Of a DNA stretch of 64,000 bases, positions 23,516 through 36,377 are shown piece after piece. Within the stretch, counting starts at the first letter, position 1; every line of letters starts with the position of its first letter. Location of the stretch: assembly GCA_040954595.2 (NCBI GenBank), contig CM082594.2, positions 2,976,001-3,040,000 of the forward strand. The letters run 5' to 3'. This stretch comes from Balanoglossus misakiensis (taxonomy: Eukaryota > Hemichordata). The position numbers were made by a program, and so were the translations under genes. Below the pieces are notes generated by a model. It was not told the DNA's origin, did not search any database, and worked only from the letters and a program-made list of their open reading frames with translations.

Positions 23516-26500
23516 ATGCTGGCATCATGGATGCCGTGTTGCTCTGCTCAGAGTACGGGTAAGATATATGTTTATTGTCACCATTCTATGAGGACAATGT
23601 GAGGATAATGCAATCGACTAATGATTCAGTTGTATGCGTGTGCTCAGTTCCTTCAAATTAAACAGGCAATGATGTCTTTGAAATGATCAATATTCACGCA
23701 TCTAATTAATGTCTGTACGAGGACATGCTGCACTACAACATGTTTAAGTCCGTTTTTGTTGGTACAAAAATAGATGTCAAAATTATAGCTCTGTTCCAGA
23801 AAATTTTGAAGACAATGTGAATAACCATGTGTTTCATGGGTGCTTTGTGGAGTTGAGGTATATGTAACATAGGCTGGTAAAATCATCCTCTCCTTCCTTG
23901 GTTGTAATTTGTTTGAATGACATCTAATTTGAACATTGGTTGTCTGTAATATAATTCGGTGCAGATCGAATTACATCAAGTTCGTCTAAAAGACAATCAA
24001 ATTAACTTCTTGGAAAGTTACAATGCTGTACATAATTATGTACACAGCAAAACAACATAGTATTTCTCGTCAAGTCACATAACTTCTTATAGGTCGAAAT
24101 TAATCAATTGATTGTTGGCGAGTTGATTTCTTTTCAGTGTACTCTGGTTTCCTGTCTCCTGTTTGCCAGTTCTAAATCTTTTAGGACAATAAAATACAAT
24201 ACAATATTAAGAAATTTCGTGAGGTTTGCTGCATTACATTGTTACTTAAGAAATCGATTGCAAACGATTAACTGAAAGCAAGAATTCTATTGTATATAGT
24301 TGTGTAAATTCTGATATTTACCCCAACTCAACTTTCTAGCAGCACTGTAGGAATGTGTTTCACTAGTATTTTAGTAGTAGATGTATCTTTTCTTCTTTCC
24401 ATTCATGTTTTTTTATGGTTAAGGACCGAAATAAAGATTAAATATTATATTTTAATCATAATGCCCTGTTTCTTAATGATGTTTTCTTATTCTTTTTTCC
24501 TGTAGGTTATGGAGCTATAAATCTCGTTTTATTTGACATCCACGATGAGTCAAGCATAGTATTTACCTCCAGAAGTCCCGTAACAATTACTTTTGACTTG
24601 CACGTCAATGAAACCAGTGGTTTTCCCGGAGTTATCACAAAGACAGAGGTCTACTTAAGGGGATATGGTTGCTGTGGATACCGTGGTGATAACACTGCAA
24701 TAGCATCCAAACCACCTCCAGGTGCACCAATTCAAGTGCCTGCCGGTTCAAATGATACCATCATCGACAGCGTGACTGCTTCTTTGGCAATTCCCGCTGC
24801 TTATTACCACGATTGCTATGACCTAACTCTCCTCTGTGCACATACCGAGTATAAGACTGCTGCATTTTCAATATCATCGAAGGGAATCTGTGTTGAACTA
24901 AGCACTGGAACTGTTGATTGTTCAAGTAAGTTGATTAGTTAGTTTTTTTACACACACACGCGCGCGCATGTGTAAATTTTAACAGATGAAACTATAACAC
25001 AGAGTGTGTGATATAATTGAGAATAGGTAATGTCATTTTCTTTAGAATTAGTTAATTTATATAGCGGACTGTCAACGAAAACCATTATCCTATCCGCTTT
25101 ACAATAAATACAATGTAAGAAAATGAGAAAATGTAACCAAAAAGACAAAAGCAAAAAATACACATATCCGATGAAAAGGTACAAACAGTGTTCATAACAC
25201 TAAGTGCTAACTATTCAGCGTAAAACAGTCCAAAACCGTGTTCATGTACTTGATGCATTAAATGGCCAAGAATTTACCAAAAAGGTAAGTTTTTAGGTCT
25301 GCCTTGAACTGTTTGTATGTTTCTGCTTTTCTCAATCCTATTGGTAATCCATTCCACCTTTTAGGGCCCTGAACACTGAATGCCCTATCTGCGAAGGTTT
25401 TTCGAAATGTTCTTGGAATCTCGTATGAACTTTCAGAATTACAACTTGACCGAAGTCCCGACGCCTGACTACAGATGGAGTTAGCATAGATATTAAGTAC
25501 TCTGGTGCTTCGTTACGATTTCATTTAAACATGAAACAACGTATTTTATAATCAATTCTGAGATGAACAGGTAGCCAATGTAGAATCTTCAAGCATTCGG
25601 TGGCACTGCCATATTTACTTTTGTCCAGGACTGTCTTAGCTGCCATATTTTGAATTCGCATTCATTGACCGTTAACGTCTTCAACACTAGACTCTCTCAC
25701 AACCCCTCTAGCCGTCCATACAGGCTTATGGTCTTATTGCATGGACTACACCAAACGGTGCTTCTCCCTTGCCAAACGGTTGAGGGCGCGTCAGTGAGGA
25801 GCTTGTTGTAGCGAACCGTGGGCTGTGGGAGAGTCTACTTCAACACAACCTTCTGCAGAATGTACTCTTGACCCAAAACATATGAATTCTGCTTTACTGT
25901 CTTTCATCTTCAACCGATTCTCATCCATCCAGATTTTAACCTCCTTCCAACAGTCTTCAAGATCCAGACTCTATAGACTTAGCTGGAAATAGGCGTTTCA
26001 AGGCATGGTACAAAACTTAAATTCGCGTTCGTATTCACAACTGAAAAATCCCAGTTGCTTTCTCATTCAGACACATTTCACTCTAAAATGGGTAAAATGC
26101 CTCCATCACGACCGTATTGATTTGTATTGCACAATAAACAGGACACCTGCTCATCATAGGGCGTTTAGTATTAATTACTAAAGGCATCTCTGAGAGACGG
26201 ACAGTTACTTAAAATAATGAAAAGAGTAAAACGTGCATAATTATTCTTAATTAGAAAATTCACCGCAGGCGATTAATTTGAGAATTTTTCTTGTTTTTTT
26301 TCCCTCAGATCTTGCAGCCAACTGGTTAATGGTCCACAATTATGAGGACATAATATTCGGTACTGAAACAACGACAATAATCACATTCAATCTTGCTATA
26401 ACTGAAACTAGCGGCGTCGAGGACGGAACAGTTGGGTACATCAACGTGTTCTTTTCCAGTAATGATAATCGCTGGTACGAATACATGTATGAGTATAATG

Positions 26501-27535
26501 ACTACTACAGAGTTTACAACTCCACAGCAGTGAGAGCCTCCAAGCCTTCTACTCCTTTGACAATCCCCAAAGGTTCATACAACTACGCCATAACAGATGC
26601 CACGGCAGAATTGAGGATTGATTCAACAAACTGCTTTGACTACCAATACCTGTGCGCCTATATCGATGACCGTACTGGTCACCGTTCGGATGATCATACG
26701 TGCTTAACTCTGGGCTCCAATTCTTGTGCAACAGAAGGTGAGGTTTGACACGACGGAATATTTGTAGTGAGGGAAATATGTTTTCAAACATTTGCCAGGA
26801 AGCGGCGGTTGCTATTTATGATGGAATGTAGTGTTGCTATATGAAGTGTGACGATTGTACAGACATAATTGGCACTGATGAATTCTGCTTGGTATCGAAA
26901 GGTGCCCTATAGCTAACTCCTGTACTGGACTTTGGATTGATAAGAATGACATTGCTATCATCAAACATCGTAGCTCCACAAAAGAAAACGGTCAAATAAA
27001 TTAAATTTTAACACCGGGCATTTTCTTTTATTACGTATTTAAAAATATCATCTAGGTCTTATCTTTATTACTTTCCGAAAAGAGCTTTCACAACACACAT
27101 TAAAAAACAATAAACATCAAACTTGGTCTATATAAAATAGTTTTTTGTTGTTGACTACATTGAAAAGTTTTAAATAGTTCGCTAGCACCGCACTATACAT
27201 ACAGTTAGTTGTGGGCACGGTGCCAACGCTTACGTACGCGCATTCACTTCTGCATTATATTGGATCATCAAAAATCATACTTAGGCCCATTGTGTTATCT
27301 ACCTTACTCCGAATCATTGTATGACTTGACCTGTGAGATTCAGAGACTTTATCACAATCTATTGTTTTTTGTCCCAGTCATAAACCTTAGTTGTTGTTTT
27401 TATTGAAAATTTTTTAATTAACATTATTTACTGTTAACAGCTCCCACAATGTCAATGAGCCGGGCAATGAGCAAGACGCCTGCATCTATTCTGATGTGCA
27501 CTTTGGTTACATTTCAATTCATTGCAAAGTGGTAG
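23516..27535 (+). CDS. Secreted or membrane-anchored protein with two homologous unknown domains
   Basis: Exons 23516-23558, 24506-24925, 26309-26737 and 27441-27535 all join in phase 1 with AG/GT borders; total 987 nt, 328 aa plus stop. Exon 1 gives a short hydrophobic leader (MLASWMPCCSAQS). An upstream exon is possible, because the open frame is hydrophobic before the Met (GPFIVL) and an AG lies at 23492-23493. Exons 2 and 3 each encode one domain of about 140 aa with a shared skeleton: TITF(D/N)L, ETSG, SKP, a P(A/K)GS turn, I-D-TA-L, then C-(Y/D)-D, LCA and a final Cys pair. Exon 4 encodes a basic stretch and a hydrophobic C terminus (TPASILMCTLVTFQFIAKW), consistent with a GPI signal or membrane anchor. 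I do not recognise the domain. An ATTAAA signal follows near 27574. Confidence 0.7.
25687..25838 (+). mobile_element. TA-flanked MITE, family 3, copy 1
   Basis: Terminal inverted repeats TAGACTCTCTCACAACCCC and TGGGCTGTGGGAGAGTCTA in the intron between exons 2 and 3 of the two-domain gene. The partner copy is at 27993-28148. TA at the ends would fit a Tc1/mariner-type source; that is inference. Confidence 0.75.
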
Positions 27536-29395
27536 ACTGCCTTCAACTGGAAATCGACGTAGGTTTGTCAAATTATTAAAGACGAAAATTTTATATTGTC
27601 AGATAAGTTTATGTGAAGATTAGTAAATCTCAACATCTGGCGCATCACGGCGATAATGTGCATGTTAGTGTGTTCCTAAGTATGCCTGGGGGTGTTCGAT
27701 ATAAAAGAATGCATAGTGCATGGCTCATGAAAATGATTTTTGTTGCGTTAGCACATATCGCATTCACAGGTCGTGTGGGTCTGTCATAATCTTCCTGTTT
27801 TAAATCTTGTTCTTACAGAAACGACGATTTAGCTCTCTCACCGACAACACGTTTTCACGTATCTCACATCCTCAGAAGACTCGTATACAGAAAAAGCGAG
27901 CAGGCTGTGCACACAGTTGCGGAATTTATTTTACAGTATTTATTCGGAAGAACGAGAAAACGGGGACATTATTTCAATGGTATTTCTCGCTATAGACTCT
28001 CTCACAGCCCTTCTCGTCGTCCATGCAGTCTTATGGACTGATTGCATGTGTCGCCACACAACACCATATGGGGCTTCTCCATTGCTAAACAGTTGAGGGC
28101 GCATCAGTGAAGAGCCTTGTAGCGAACCGTGGGCTGTGAGAGAGTCTATTCTCGTTATGACCTTAATTCTGTGTGTTTTCCGAATTGGACATTGTTACTT
28201 CTAAAGTCACGGTGGTTTTGTTAATCCTTTGTTTATAACAGGCTCTATAGTGTAAAATACCTATAACAATGCTAGCACTCCTTCCGTCGATATTTTTGCA
28301 TCATAGTCAAGATATGCGGTCGTTGTGATATTTAAAAAAATATACTAAGCAGGGTATTTATTACCCGAGATGAGACTTTAACATGTATGTTAAGTCGTTC
28401 AATTCTGGCTGCTTTAAAAAGATTTTTACTTTATGCTAGGGGGGTCAAATCACACATCACAAATTTTATATGTTTGATCAGTGACATTTTGCGTCCAAAA
28501 TATACTAATCAGCGGACTTAAAACCCGAGATGAGACTTTGGCATGTATATTAAGTCGTTCAATCAATTAATCAAACCAAAACCACAAGTGTGTTTACTGA
28601 TTATATCATGCAAGATAGATTCGTGTCAACAGATTATATATTCGCACATTTTATACATATAAGAGTTCTATAATCAATGTCATTTTGCGACCAAAGAAAC
28701 CCTCGATAAAAAGATGATATAGCCTGGATTGGATCACTGTGTGTTTGTCCGTTGTTGGAACTTAATCCGTCTTTAATAGCTGGGCTTAATTCGGTGCATA
28801 TGGACACATCCGGACACAAACTATAAGTTCCCGAATCTCCAGACACGAGAAATTATTTCTGGAGGACAGTTTTAATAATGCAAATTAAATTCATCGCAAA
28901 ACAAACTTCTTCATTGAGAGGCATCAATATGTTCAAACAATTTTGAACTGTCTACATTAGAAAATCAAAGCAAATGAGCAGCAGTAATCGGATTTGTCTG
29001 TGTGCATTGAGTGGTGTAGATTTTTAATTAAGAATTTAAATAAACACAATAGCCTCTTGTATCTTCATTAAGATAAAGATATTTTAGGTAAATTGAAAAT
29101 TGGGAAACGGAAATAGTGCATTGTTGTATATGACGTTCGTCGGAGGGAAATTTGAATGGCCGTAAAGTGCCATCCTCACAGCAGTATATACCAATTTCCA
29201 ATTTGTCAATCTCAGGCGAAGGTTAATTAGAAAATAGGCCTAAAATTTAATAATAAAGATGAAGAAACACTGAAAATTGACATTTAGCCCCTTTTCAATT
29301 TTCTTTTTTGAAGTTGCAAATACATGTAGGTTTATTGGTTGGCCGAAATGTGCCACGGATTATGGATCTATTGTGTAACATGCAAGATGCTTGGG
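27536..29395. other. Intergenic, includes MITE, no gene
   Basis: Apart from the family-3 MITE at 27993-28148, no coding signal. The phrase ACCCGAGATGAGACTTT(A/G) with AAGTCGTTCAAT occurs twice (about 28363 and 28526), suggesting a short local duplication of about 160 bp. Confidence 0.5.
27993..28148 (+). mobile_element. TA-flanked MITE, family 3, copy 2
   Basis: Ends TAGACTCTCTCACAGCCC and GGGCTGTGAGAGAGTCTA are exact inverted complements. The interior matches 25687-25838 (TTGAGGGCGC, GCGAACCGTGGGCTGTG). Confidence 0.85.
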
Positions 29396-29697
29396 AAAGC
29401 CAGGAAGTAAATTTGAAAACATTGAACGTTTTCCGAAATCGATTTTTTCATGGAGAAGAAGAGAGTTATTTTTCAGATAGGTATAGTGACATTTGTACAC
29501 TTGATAAACTTACTACATATCGTAGATTTAAAATATCTCTAGAACCAGAAATGTTTTTGTACTTGGTAAAAACCCAAATCATATGCAAATGCTCGCACGC
29601 TTCAGGTGTTCATCGCATGATTTACATAATGACGCCAACAGAAAACTTGGGATTGCAAGAAATTACAGACTGTGTAAACTTCGTGCAGATTACCGTG
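29396..29697 (+). mobile_element. Non-LTR retrotransposon ORF2 C-terminal fragment
   Basis: One frame reads KLTTYRRFKISLEPEMFL. After a frameshift another reads MLARFRCSSHDL and YRLCKL. These match the tail pattern KL-TY-FK, RFR-SSH-L, R-CK-C seen at the C terminus of many LINE reverse transcriptases. A closely similar fragment lies at 55956-56250. The right end is fused abruptly to the truncated protease exon at about 29698. Confidence 0.6.
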
Positions 29698-30436
29698 GGG
29701 CAGCATTAACATGGAACCTTTCTGCAGCGGAGTACTGGTCAGCAATCGATACATTCTAACTTCATCTACCTGTGTTCGAGCCGCTGAAACGAGAATGGAA
29801 TCGGGGAACTCCAATCAAATTCAGGTCAAAATTGGCGTAACGGATGTGGAGTCTCCGGGCGAACATGAGCAAACTTTCTACTTGAATGGTTCGCACTGCT
29901 TACCGTCCGTAAATGGCAATGTGTGCCTTGTCAGGCTCAGTGCGGCTGCCCAGTTCAACAACAACGTCAGTCCTGTGTCTACCTCCCGACAGAGTCCTCG
30001 ACGAAGTCCGGGCGTCAGAAGACACTTATGGTTTTACCATGGGATGGGCGCGTGCGCACCAAAACAGTTCGCATCAAAGCAAACTTCAGCGCATCCCTCT
30101 GCTCATCAAGGATTGGGAGACGTGCAGACAACATGTGCAAGACAACTGGGAATACAGTAAAGATTATTTCTGCGCAGGTCACGTGGATGGCGAAAATGGA
30201 GGCAACCGTTGCTATGGTCACGACGGAGGACCGTTTCTAAAATTACACAAAGGACGCTGGTATTTGTATGGAGTGGTTGCCAATGAATGGGACAAGTGGG
30301 GTCAGGAAGGTTGCCCGAGACGAGGAACGTATGGCTGGTTCCGGAGATCCGTGAAATCTATTGATGATATCAAGTCAGTTATTTGCGACTACTGAATGTT
30401 TAATTAGTGGTTACGAAATTTTGACATAAATTAATG
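29698..30436 (+). pseudogene. Truncated, frameshifted copy of the protease homolog exon
   Basis: Nearly identical to 2094-2835. It lacks the 5' splice-acceptor region and first residues, so it begins at the NMEPFCSGVL block directly after retrotransposon sequence. A 2-bp loss inside a GT run (CCTGTGTGTCTAC in the parent, CCTGTGTCTAC here, near 29976) shifts the frame after VSPV. Downstream codons remain otherwise parallel to the parent and end in TGA at about 30393-30395. The inactive triad (SSTC, NVCLV, GHDGGP) is the same, so catalysis was lost before duplication. No promoter or leader is present. Confidence 0.85.
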
Positions 30437-33400
30437 TCAAGCCAGTCTCGAATTGCCACGAAGTTATGAATACTATCATGTGAAAAACATGATTTTGAGT
30501 GTGGAAATTCAAATAAATGAACAAAATCCAACGGTAATTTCAGTCATGTTAAACATTGGAGGCATTGGATTATTTTATGTTCATGGTAAAATATGAATGA
30601 TACACTAGAGCTAGAAGGTACCACCATGGTTTGCCATTTGCACTGATAGCATCAATGGCATCTAGAATCTCAAGCCAAAACTCTTTCAACATATTTTGAT
30701 ATTAGTGTGCAAAAGATTTATCACTTCTGAGTGTGGGAATCAAAGTTGTAGTTGTTTATCTTAAGCCTTGGGACACAATAAAAAAAAGGTTTCTTTAACG
30801 TGTATGTAACAAAGCAGAATAGAAGACGTAAGCTTTTGACATCGATACGTCTCCAAAAGTCTTATGGGAAGTGTCAGCCCCTTTACCCACCTGTCGGATC
30901 GATAAACACATTCCACATGACATCACAGATCGTCAGGGGCCAGGCAGCAAATACTTAATGAGGCAAGGAAGATAAATCAGTGACGTTTACTGCGTGTATG
31001 CAGAGTGATTTGATTATAGGGGGTTCTCACTGTAACATTTTCAATGGCCCGTTAATTTACCACAACACATATGCGTTAGCAGCCAGAGTCAATCTCAAAA
31101 CAAAGACTTAAACACTTCAGCGTGAGGACACACACAGATTCTGCAGTCTGATTCCTTGTTTTTGCAGAGAGTAAACTCCGATCTTGCATCGCCCCGAGAA
31201 CAACACACCGAGAATAGGGCTATGAGAAAAACAACCTTAGCACAAGCTCTTTCTGTAGGCAATGATTAACATGGCAATGGCGAAGTGTGCCTGATATTTG
31301 TCACCCAATAAATACCCCACACCTTCCTATACAATTTCGTTAAGTTTGTTGACCAAAACGTTCGCACAGGTGGTTTGAATCCAGCAAAATGCGTTTTGTT
31401 TGCGGACAACAATTCCGTCAGTTTCTCGCGTCGGGAGCGTTTTAATTATTGTGTGAGTTTGGCCGATAGTTAACGCTTAGTGCACCCATTGGACACTTCA
31501 GTCGTAAACTTTACAATATTTAAATTTGAGAACAAAACTTTAGGATCATCGTGCAAAATTTTGAATAACAGGGCAAAATTGTCTCAAACTGACATTCAAA
31601 CTCGCTACCAACTCTACGAAGGAAAATTAAAGTGATGGTTCTTGTAAACAAGCTTGTGAACACCATGCATGTCTTTTTTTTCTTTTCACAAAGACTCATC
31701 ACATATTTTATTTAAAGCTAAAAATAGACAGTATTGAGCAATGTATTTTTCTACACACCTGTCCCCGAGGCGCAGACTACCTTTAGGGCAAACATGTAAG
31801 CTGATTTATATGTGTAACACCCCGTGCACACCCACGTCAGGAAAACATAGTTATTTATTCATATAAATACACGTTACTTCATCTTTAAATATCACTACGC
31901 ATGTTTAATTGCTTCAGCACATGTACATATTGTTTTGGAAAGTTGCCCAAAGACGTAAACAGAGGAGTCGATTATGACTGGGGACATCAAATCAGAGCGT
32001 CGTGACTAAGTGTGAATTGCACCTCAGGATTTACGGCTGAGAATCGCGTTCAGGTAGGCGTCTCGCCAACAGATTGTGGCAGAAATTTTTTAGATCTTCA
32101 TACCATGATTCGATTCGTTCAAACTGTGGTAGAAAACGGAAAGAAAAAAATAATATCACCGAAAACTCGTAAATAAGATAAAAAGGAAAAATCTGAGACA
32201 CTTCAATAAGAGAAATGGAGAAAATGCGATTTAAAAGATATAAGTTGCCATTCACTCTCTGTTGTTCAAAGGTGGGTACCAGGGCGTGAAAGTCTTTGTT
32301 AATAGTGTTGATTGGGAATGTTTTAATGGATAAACTATTTTTTTCTTCAAAATATTAAACCAAATATCGTGTATAACCGACTGTAGACGGACAGTTTAAC
32401 TTCTTTGTAGATAATGGCAAAATACGCCTCGTTACTGTTATCGAATTTCAACTTTGATATAACATGAACCTGTTGACAGCGTCTCCTTTAACAGGGGGGG
32501 GGGGGACAAAATTAGTTCAGCTGATTTTACGTATGTCCTAGCTTTGGTGTCAGCTATTTGGTAATACAGTAGAAGGAGGGATTGGACAACTTACTGTATT
32601 TTGAATCATGGGAAAAGGGCGCCAGGTTTGACTTCCTTCAACGTGATATGGGAGAGACCATTTTGCGATCGATGTCCCTTCAGTATTTCCATTTCCATTC
32701 TGTCGACTTTCCGTCAGTCCAGTGCATATACAATGCTTGACCGTAGTAATCAGTGCATCTCAGTGCATGTTTGCTGGTATGATTGCTCTGTTATTCTGTT
32801 TTGCATTAAATAATTCGTTTGTGGGTTGGCTTCTGGACGTTGCTGGTACCCCTCTGGAAAGGTGGGATGACCCTGATGTAATATTTTACTCGAAATACCC
32901 TGCACCTGTGCGACGAGCTCATTCCCCAAATCTCAACTGATCCAGCGCAGAACTACCTGGACCCTCGATAGAGCAACAACACTGCTTGGAAACTACAGGA
33001 GAGGTCTACCGTCCGGAACCCCTATTTATATTGCATAAGAGGTAAGTAGCCGGTGTTTACTATAATCAGCGGTGCGACTTTTCGACTCCAAATGGGAAAA
33101 GGTGAAAACCAAGCTCCGTTCGCAAATTTTATCATTTTTTTCGAGAGAGAGTATTTGCAGTACGCGCTATTGTTCCAAGTTTTGACGTGACTTTCCGCTT
33201 GAAACGTGCAGGAGTAGTGCAGACGACGCGTCGACGCCCAAGTGCTTTCAGTTTTCAACACCTGCGCCAAAAACATCGTCTGTTCATTAGTTTTTCTGGT
33301 GGGAGACAGAGAGGTAGCGGTAGTCGAGAGAAAACTATGGCTGAATTTGCAGTTGTTGCGGTAAAGCTTATATTATTTATTGAAGTCCCAAGAACTTGGG

Positions 33401-33756
33401 TAAGTTCAAGAAACAGTGTTAATGGAAATTTGCCGCGCGAAGTACTTCTGTGTCAGATTTCTGTGCACATTTACTAGTCCGTTTAATACTCCATTTTTGT
33501 GTTATGGCAAACATACCAACATCTTAACTTTGAAGGTAATATTGCTGTTGTTATATTTTGATGCCCGTTTATACTGCATCTTGAGTGTGTGCGGGTGATA
33601 CCTTCAAATATTTAAGAAAGCCCGGTAAACTTTCACAATTTTGGTGCCCACATTGCCTTGACGGGGAACACTACATTTTTTGTCGCAGTCCTCCATATTT
33701 GCTGTGCGGAGAAGTTCCATTTTCTGACTTGTTAATTTTTCATCCTTTTTAGTTTG

Positions 33757-34823
33757 AAAAAAAAGACGAATGCGCACAATTTTCCAGTTTATGGTCTGCG
33801 CGTACATCCTTAAGCAACTCATTTGCTTGTGTCAATAACGTTTGTGTCGCATTATATTACTCTGTTTTATTATCATTGTGACACACTCCGACTACTTTAG
33901 TGTTTAATGTTATTCATTATCTTGTGACATTTCGATTTATCTTGGTATTGCTCAGTATATTGTTATGGAAGTGTTGTTCAATCTTGTTTGGTATGGCATA
34001 GTGTTTTTGCATGGCTTCACTCACGTACTGGTGTTGCTATGGTGACCGTTGCTAGGATTGTCTTCAGCTCTGACAATTTGTTGATGGGAAATTTCCTATC
34101 ACGCCATTTGCGGATGATACCATGGCCCATGATCGTACACAGTGCGTTTTGCGTCACGCGATCAGCCTGTTCTGAACCATGCTTTCGAGGCGAATTTGCT
34201 TGTCTGCTTTGGAAGAAGGACCCCCAAGATTCCCTCCTTTATAGCCCAGATGAGATCTCACCGATGAATTTATTTTTAATTTGACTGAGCTACATTTGTA
34301 TTTGTAAAATGACAATAGTACAAACAGTTTTTGTAGCTATCCTCAATGAAAAAGACGAATGCGCGCGATTTTTTTCAGTTTATGGTCTGCGCGCGTTTAT
34401 TGCCACTATATTACTCTGTTTTATAATCATTGTGATACACTCCGACCACTTTAGTGTTTAATGTCATTTCATTATCTTGTGACATTTTGATTCATCTTGG
34501 TATTGCACACTATATTGTCATGAAAGTGTTGTTTAATCTTGTTTGGTATGGCATGGTGTTTTGTATGGCTTAACGCACGTACTGGTGTTACTATGGTGAC
34601 CGTTGCTAGGATTGCTTTCAGCCCTGACAAGCTGTTGATGGGAAATTTCCTATCACGCCGTTGGCGGATGATACCATGGCCCATGATCGTACACCAATCA
34701 AAAGTACATTCTGCGTCACGTGATTAGCCTGTTCTGAACCATGCTTTCGAGGCGAATTTGCTTGTCTGCTTTGGAAGAAGGACCCCCCAAGATTCCCTCC
34801 TTAATAGCCCAGATGAGATCTCA
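33757..34823 (+). repeat. Internal tandem duplication within copy B
   Basis: The block from AAAAGACGAATGCGC to the CCCAGATGAGATCTCA region occurs twice, offset by about 555 bp. Copy A has it once (21483-21960). The junction at 34255-34260 is ATCTCA, present at both parental break positions. Confidence 0.75.
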
Positions 34824-34978
34824 ATTGTGTTTACCTAATCGGGTCGGTAGTGCCGAGATTTCGTCAGAGACGCTTGCTTTCGGGTGTGTTTCGACCCGCT
34901 AACGAGAAACCAACGCTGTTTGTGAGAGGCTTTGATCGATGAATGCTGTTTTGAGAATCGTCTTGTTACTTGATAGAT

Positions 34979-35171
34979 TTAAAGGTATACCGTCATCTCC
35001 AATTTACATGCGCCCATATATGGCTGAAATGGCGCATTTGAAGGTTCTAAAGAACATATGGTGGCGCTCTTTTTTCGCGTGTGCCACCCAATGAAAATCC
35101 GTGATTGGCTAGATCTCAAGTTTACCATGGTAACTGTAGCTTAATTTCCATAGGTGACCGTATACCTTTAA
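34979..35171 (+). mobile_element. TTAA-flanked MITE, family 1, copy in duplicon B
   Basis: Same ends and interior as 22132-22324. The right TTAA abuts the inserted element at 35172. Confidence 0.8.
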
Positions 35172-35808
35172 TTATCACATACATAGCTCCGCATATACCA
35201 TAGTATGACGTCAGACGTAGGTAAATTTGCACCTAGCGTTATTGTAATACCCATCCCTCTGACGTCACCAAACGGAACTATTTTAAACTTGTAAACAAAG
35301 TCCTCTTAGGGCGACAAAATTCAGTGCAATTGTTGGTTTTATTTCGATATTAAAAAATAAGCAAAGATAAATAAAATGTTTCGTATGTGTAAATATGGAC
35401 GATCGACGATTAGTTTTACCTGTGTACATTTTTATCGCACCAACCGGCACCAAAACTGTCGCGAGGTCGTCAGTGCTGAGCCAAAGTCGTCGCGTTGTCG
35501 AACGAGCGACAGGTACAAAACTGAGTATTCGCAAAAATTTTGATGCGACGATTAGAGCAAAACGGTCTAGTCATAAAGCAAAAGGCACAAGAAAGGTTTC
35601 CTGCTCCAGTGAAACCTTGACGGACGATGAAATCCAGCTGACGCACGACAGACGGGTCCTCGCCAAAACCAGAATCGTCCAGGTCGTGACCTGAGTCACC
35701 TGACAGATAGACCGCATAACAATTTTGCACAAAATAGTTCCAAATTTTATCGCAACCACAAAGAGATTTATTTGAAAATCAAAATTAGCGGATCTATCTA
35801 TGTGATAA
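35172..35808 (+). mobile_element. Inserted element with TTATCACATA inverted ends
   Basis: Left end TTATCACATACATAG and right end CTATCTATGTGATAA are near-exact inverted complements extending to TCCGC/GCGGAT. It is absent from duplicon A. The interior holds two TGACGTCA CRE palindromes (about 35210 and 35261) and a 99-codon basic frame (35395-35694) beginning MDDRRLVLPVYIF with no recognised motif. The antisense frame is also open, so coding status is doubtful. Confidence 0.55.
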
Positions 35809-35810
35809 AC

Positions 35811-35976
35811 ATATAATTCACCCGTATTCCTCACTCGTGTACCTGCGTCGCGAACTCGTGATTCCCCGTATAGCTGTATCCCTCCTCGCCTGCGGCTCGG
35901 AGGGATACGGCCGCTATACGGGGAATCACTCGTCCGCGACGCAGGCACACTCGTTCGAAATACGGGGGAATTATAT
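35811..35976. mobile_element. Foldback (hairpin) MITE
   Basis: Nearly self-complementary over about 166 bases: outer arms ATATAATTC/GAATTATAT, then CCGTATT/AATACGG and GATTCCCCGTATAGC/GCTATACGGGGAATC around a CCTCGCCTGCGGCTCGGAGG centre. It directly follows the element ending at 35808 and is also absent from duplicon A. Confidence 0.8.
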
Positions 35977-36331
35977 ATAATAAACTGAGGTGGAACAAAA
36001 CTGAGCTCTTCTGCCATGTAGTGAATATAGTTCTACAATATCGGGCATGATGCAATACGTATTCTTCTTAATTGATGTACCACTGTCAAATAGCCTACTA
36101 TCGATACCACAAAAACATGCCCCATATCTACGCATATGGCGCTTGTGCCTACGTCTTTGACGTTCTCTACATTGTTTACAGAAATCGACCATACAACTGT
36201 ACAAGTAATCCTGGAAACCTTGCGATTATCTGCTGTTGAGTACTAAGTACTTTAAAATGAGGTAATTTTTGTGTGTGTGTGTTTTTCCCATGAAATGGCA
36301 GATGAATTGTATTTCTTTGAGCATGTGCTTA

Positions 36332-36336
<5 letters not shown>

Positions 36337-36377
<41 letters not shown>

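Larger units (their letters stand above)
30445..36336 (+). repeat. Large direct duplication, copy B
   Basis: Second copy of 17451-22668. It differs by having one unit of the 353-bp block, an extra internal tandem of about 555 bp (33757-34823), and an insertion of about 810 bp between the family-1 MITE and the right end (35172-35985). Direct orientation relative to copy A could favour unequal exchange deleting or duplicating the two-domain gene between them. Confidence 0.85.
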
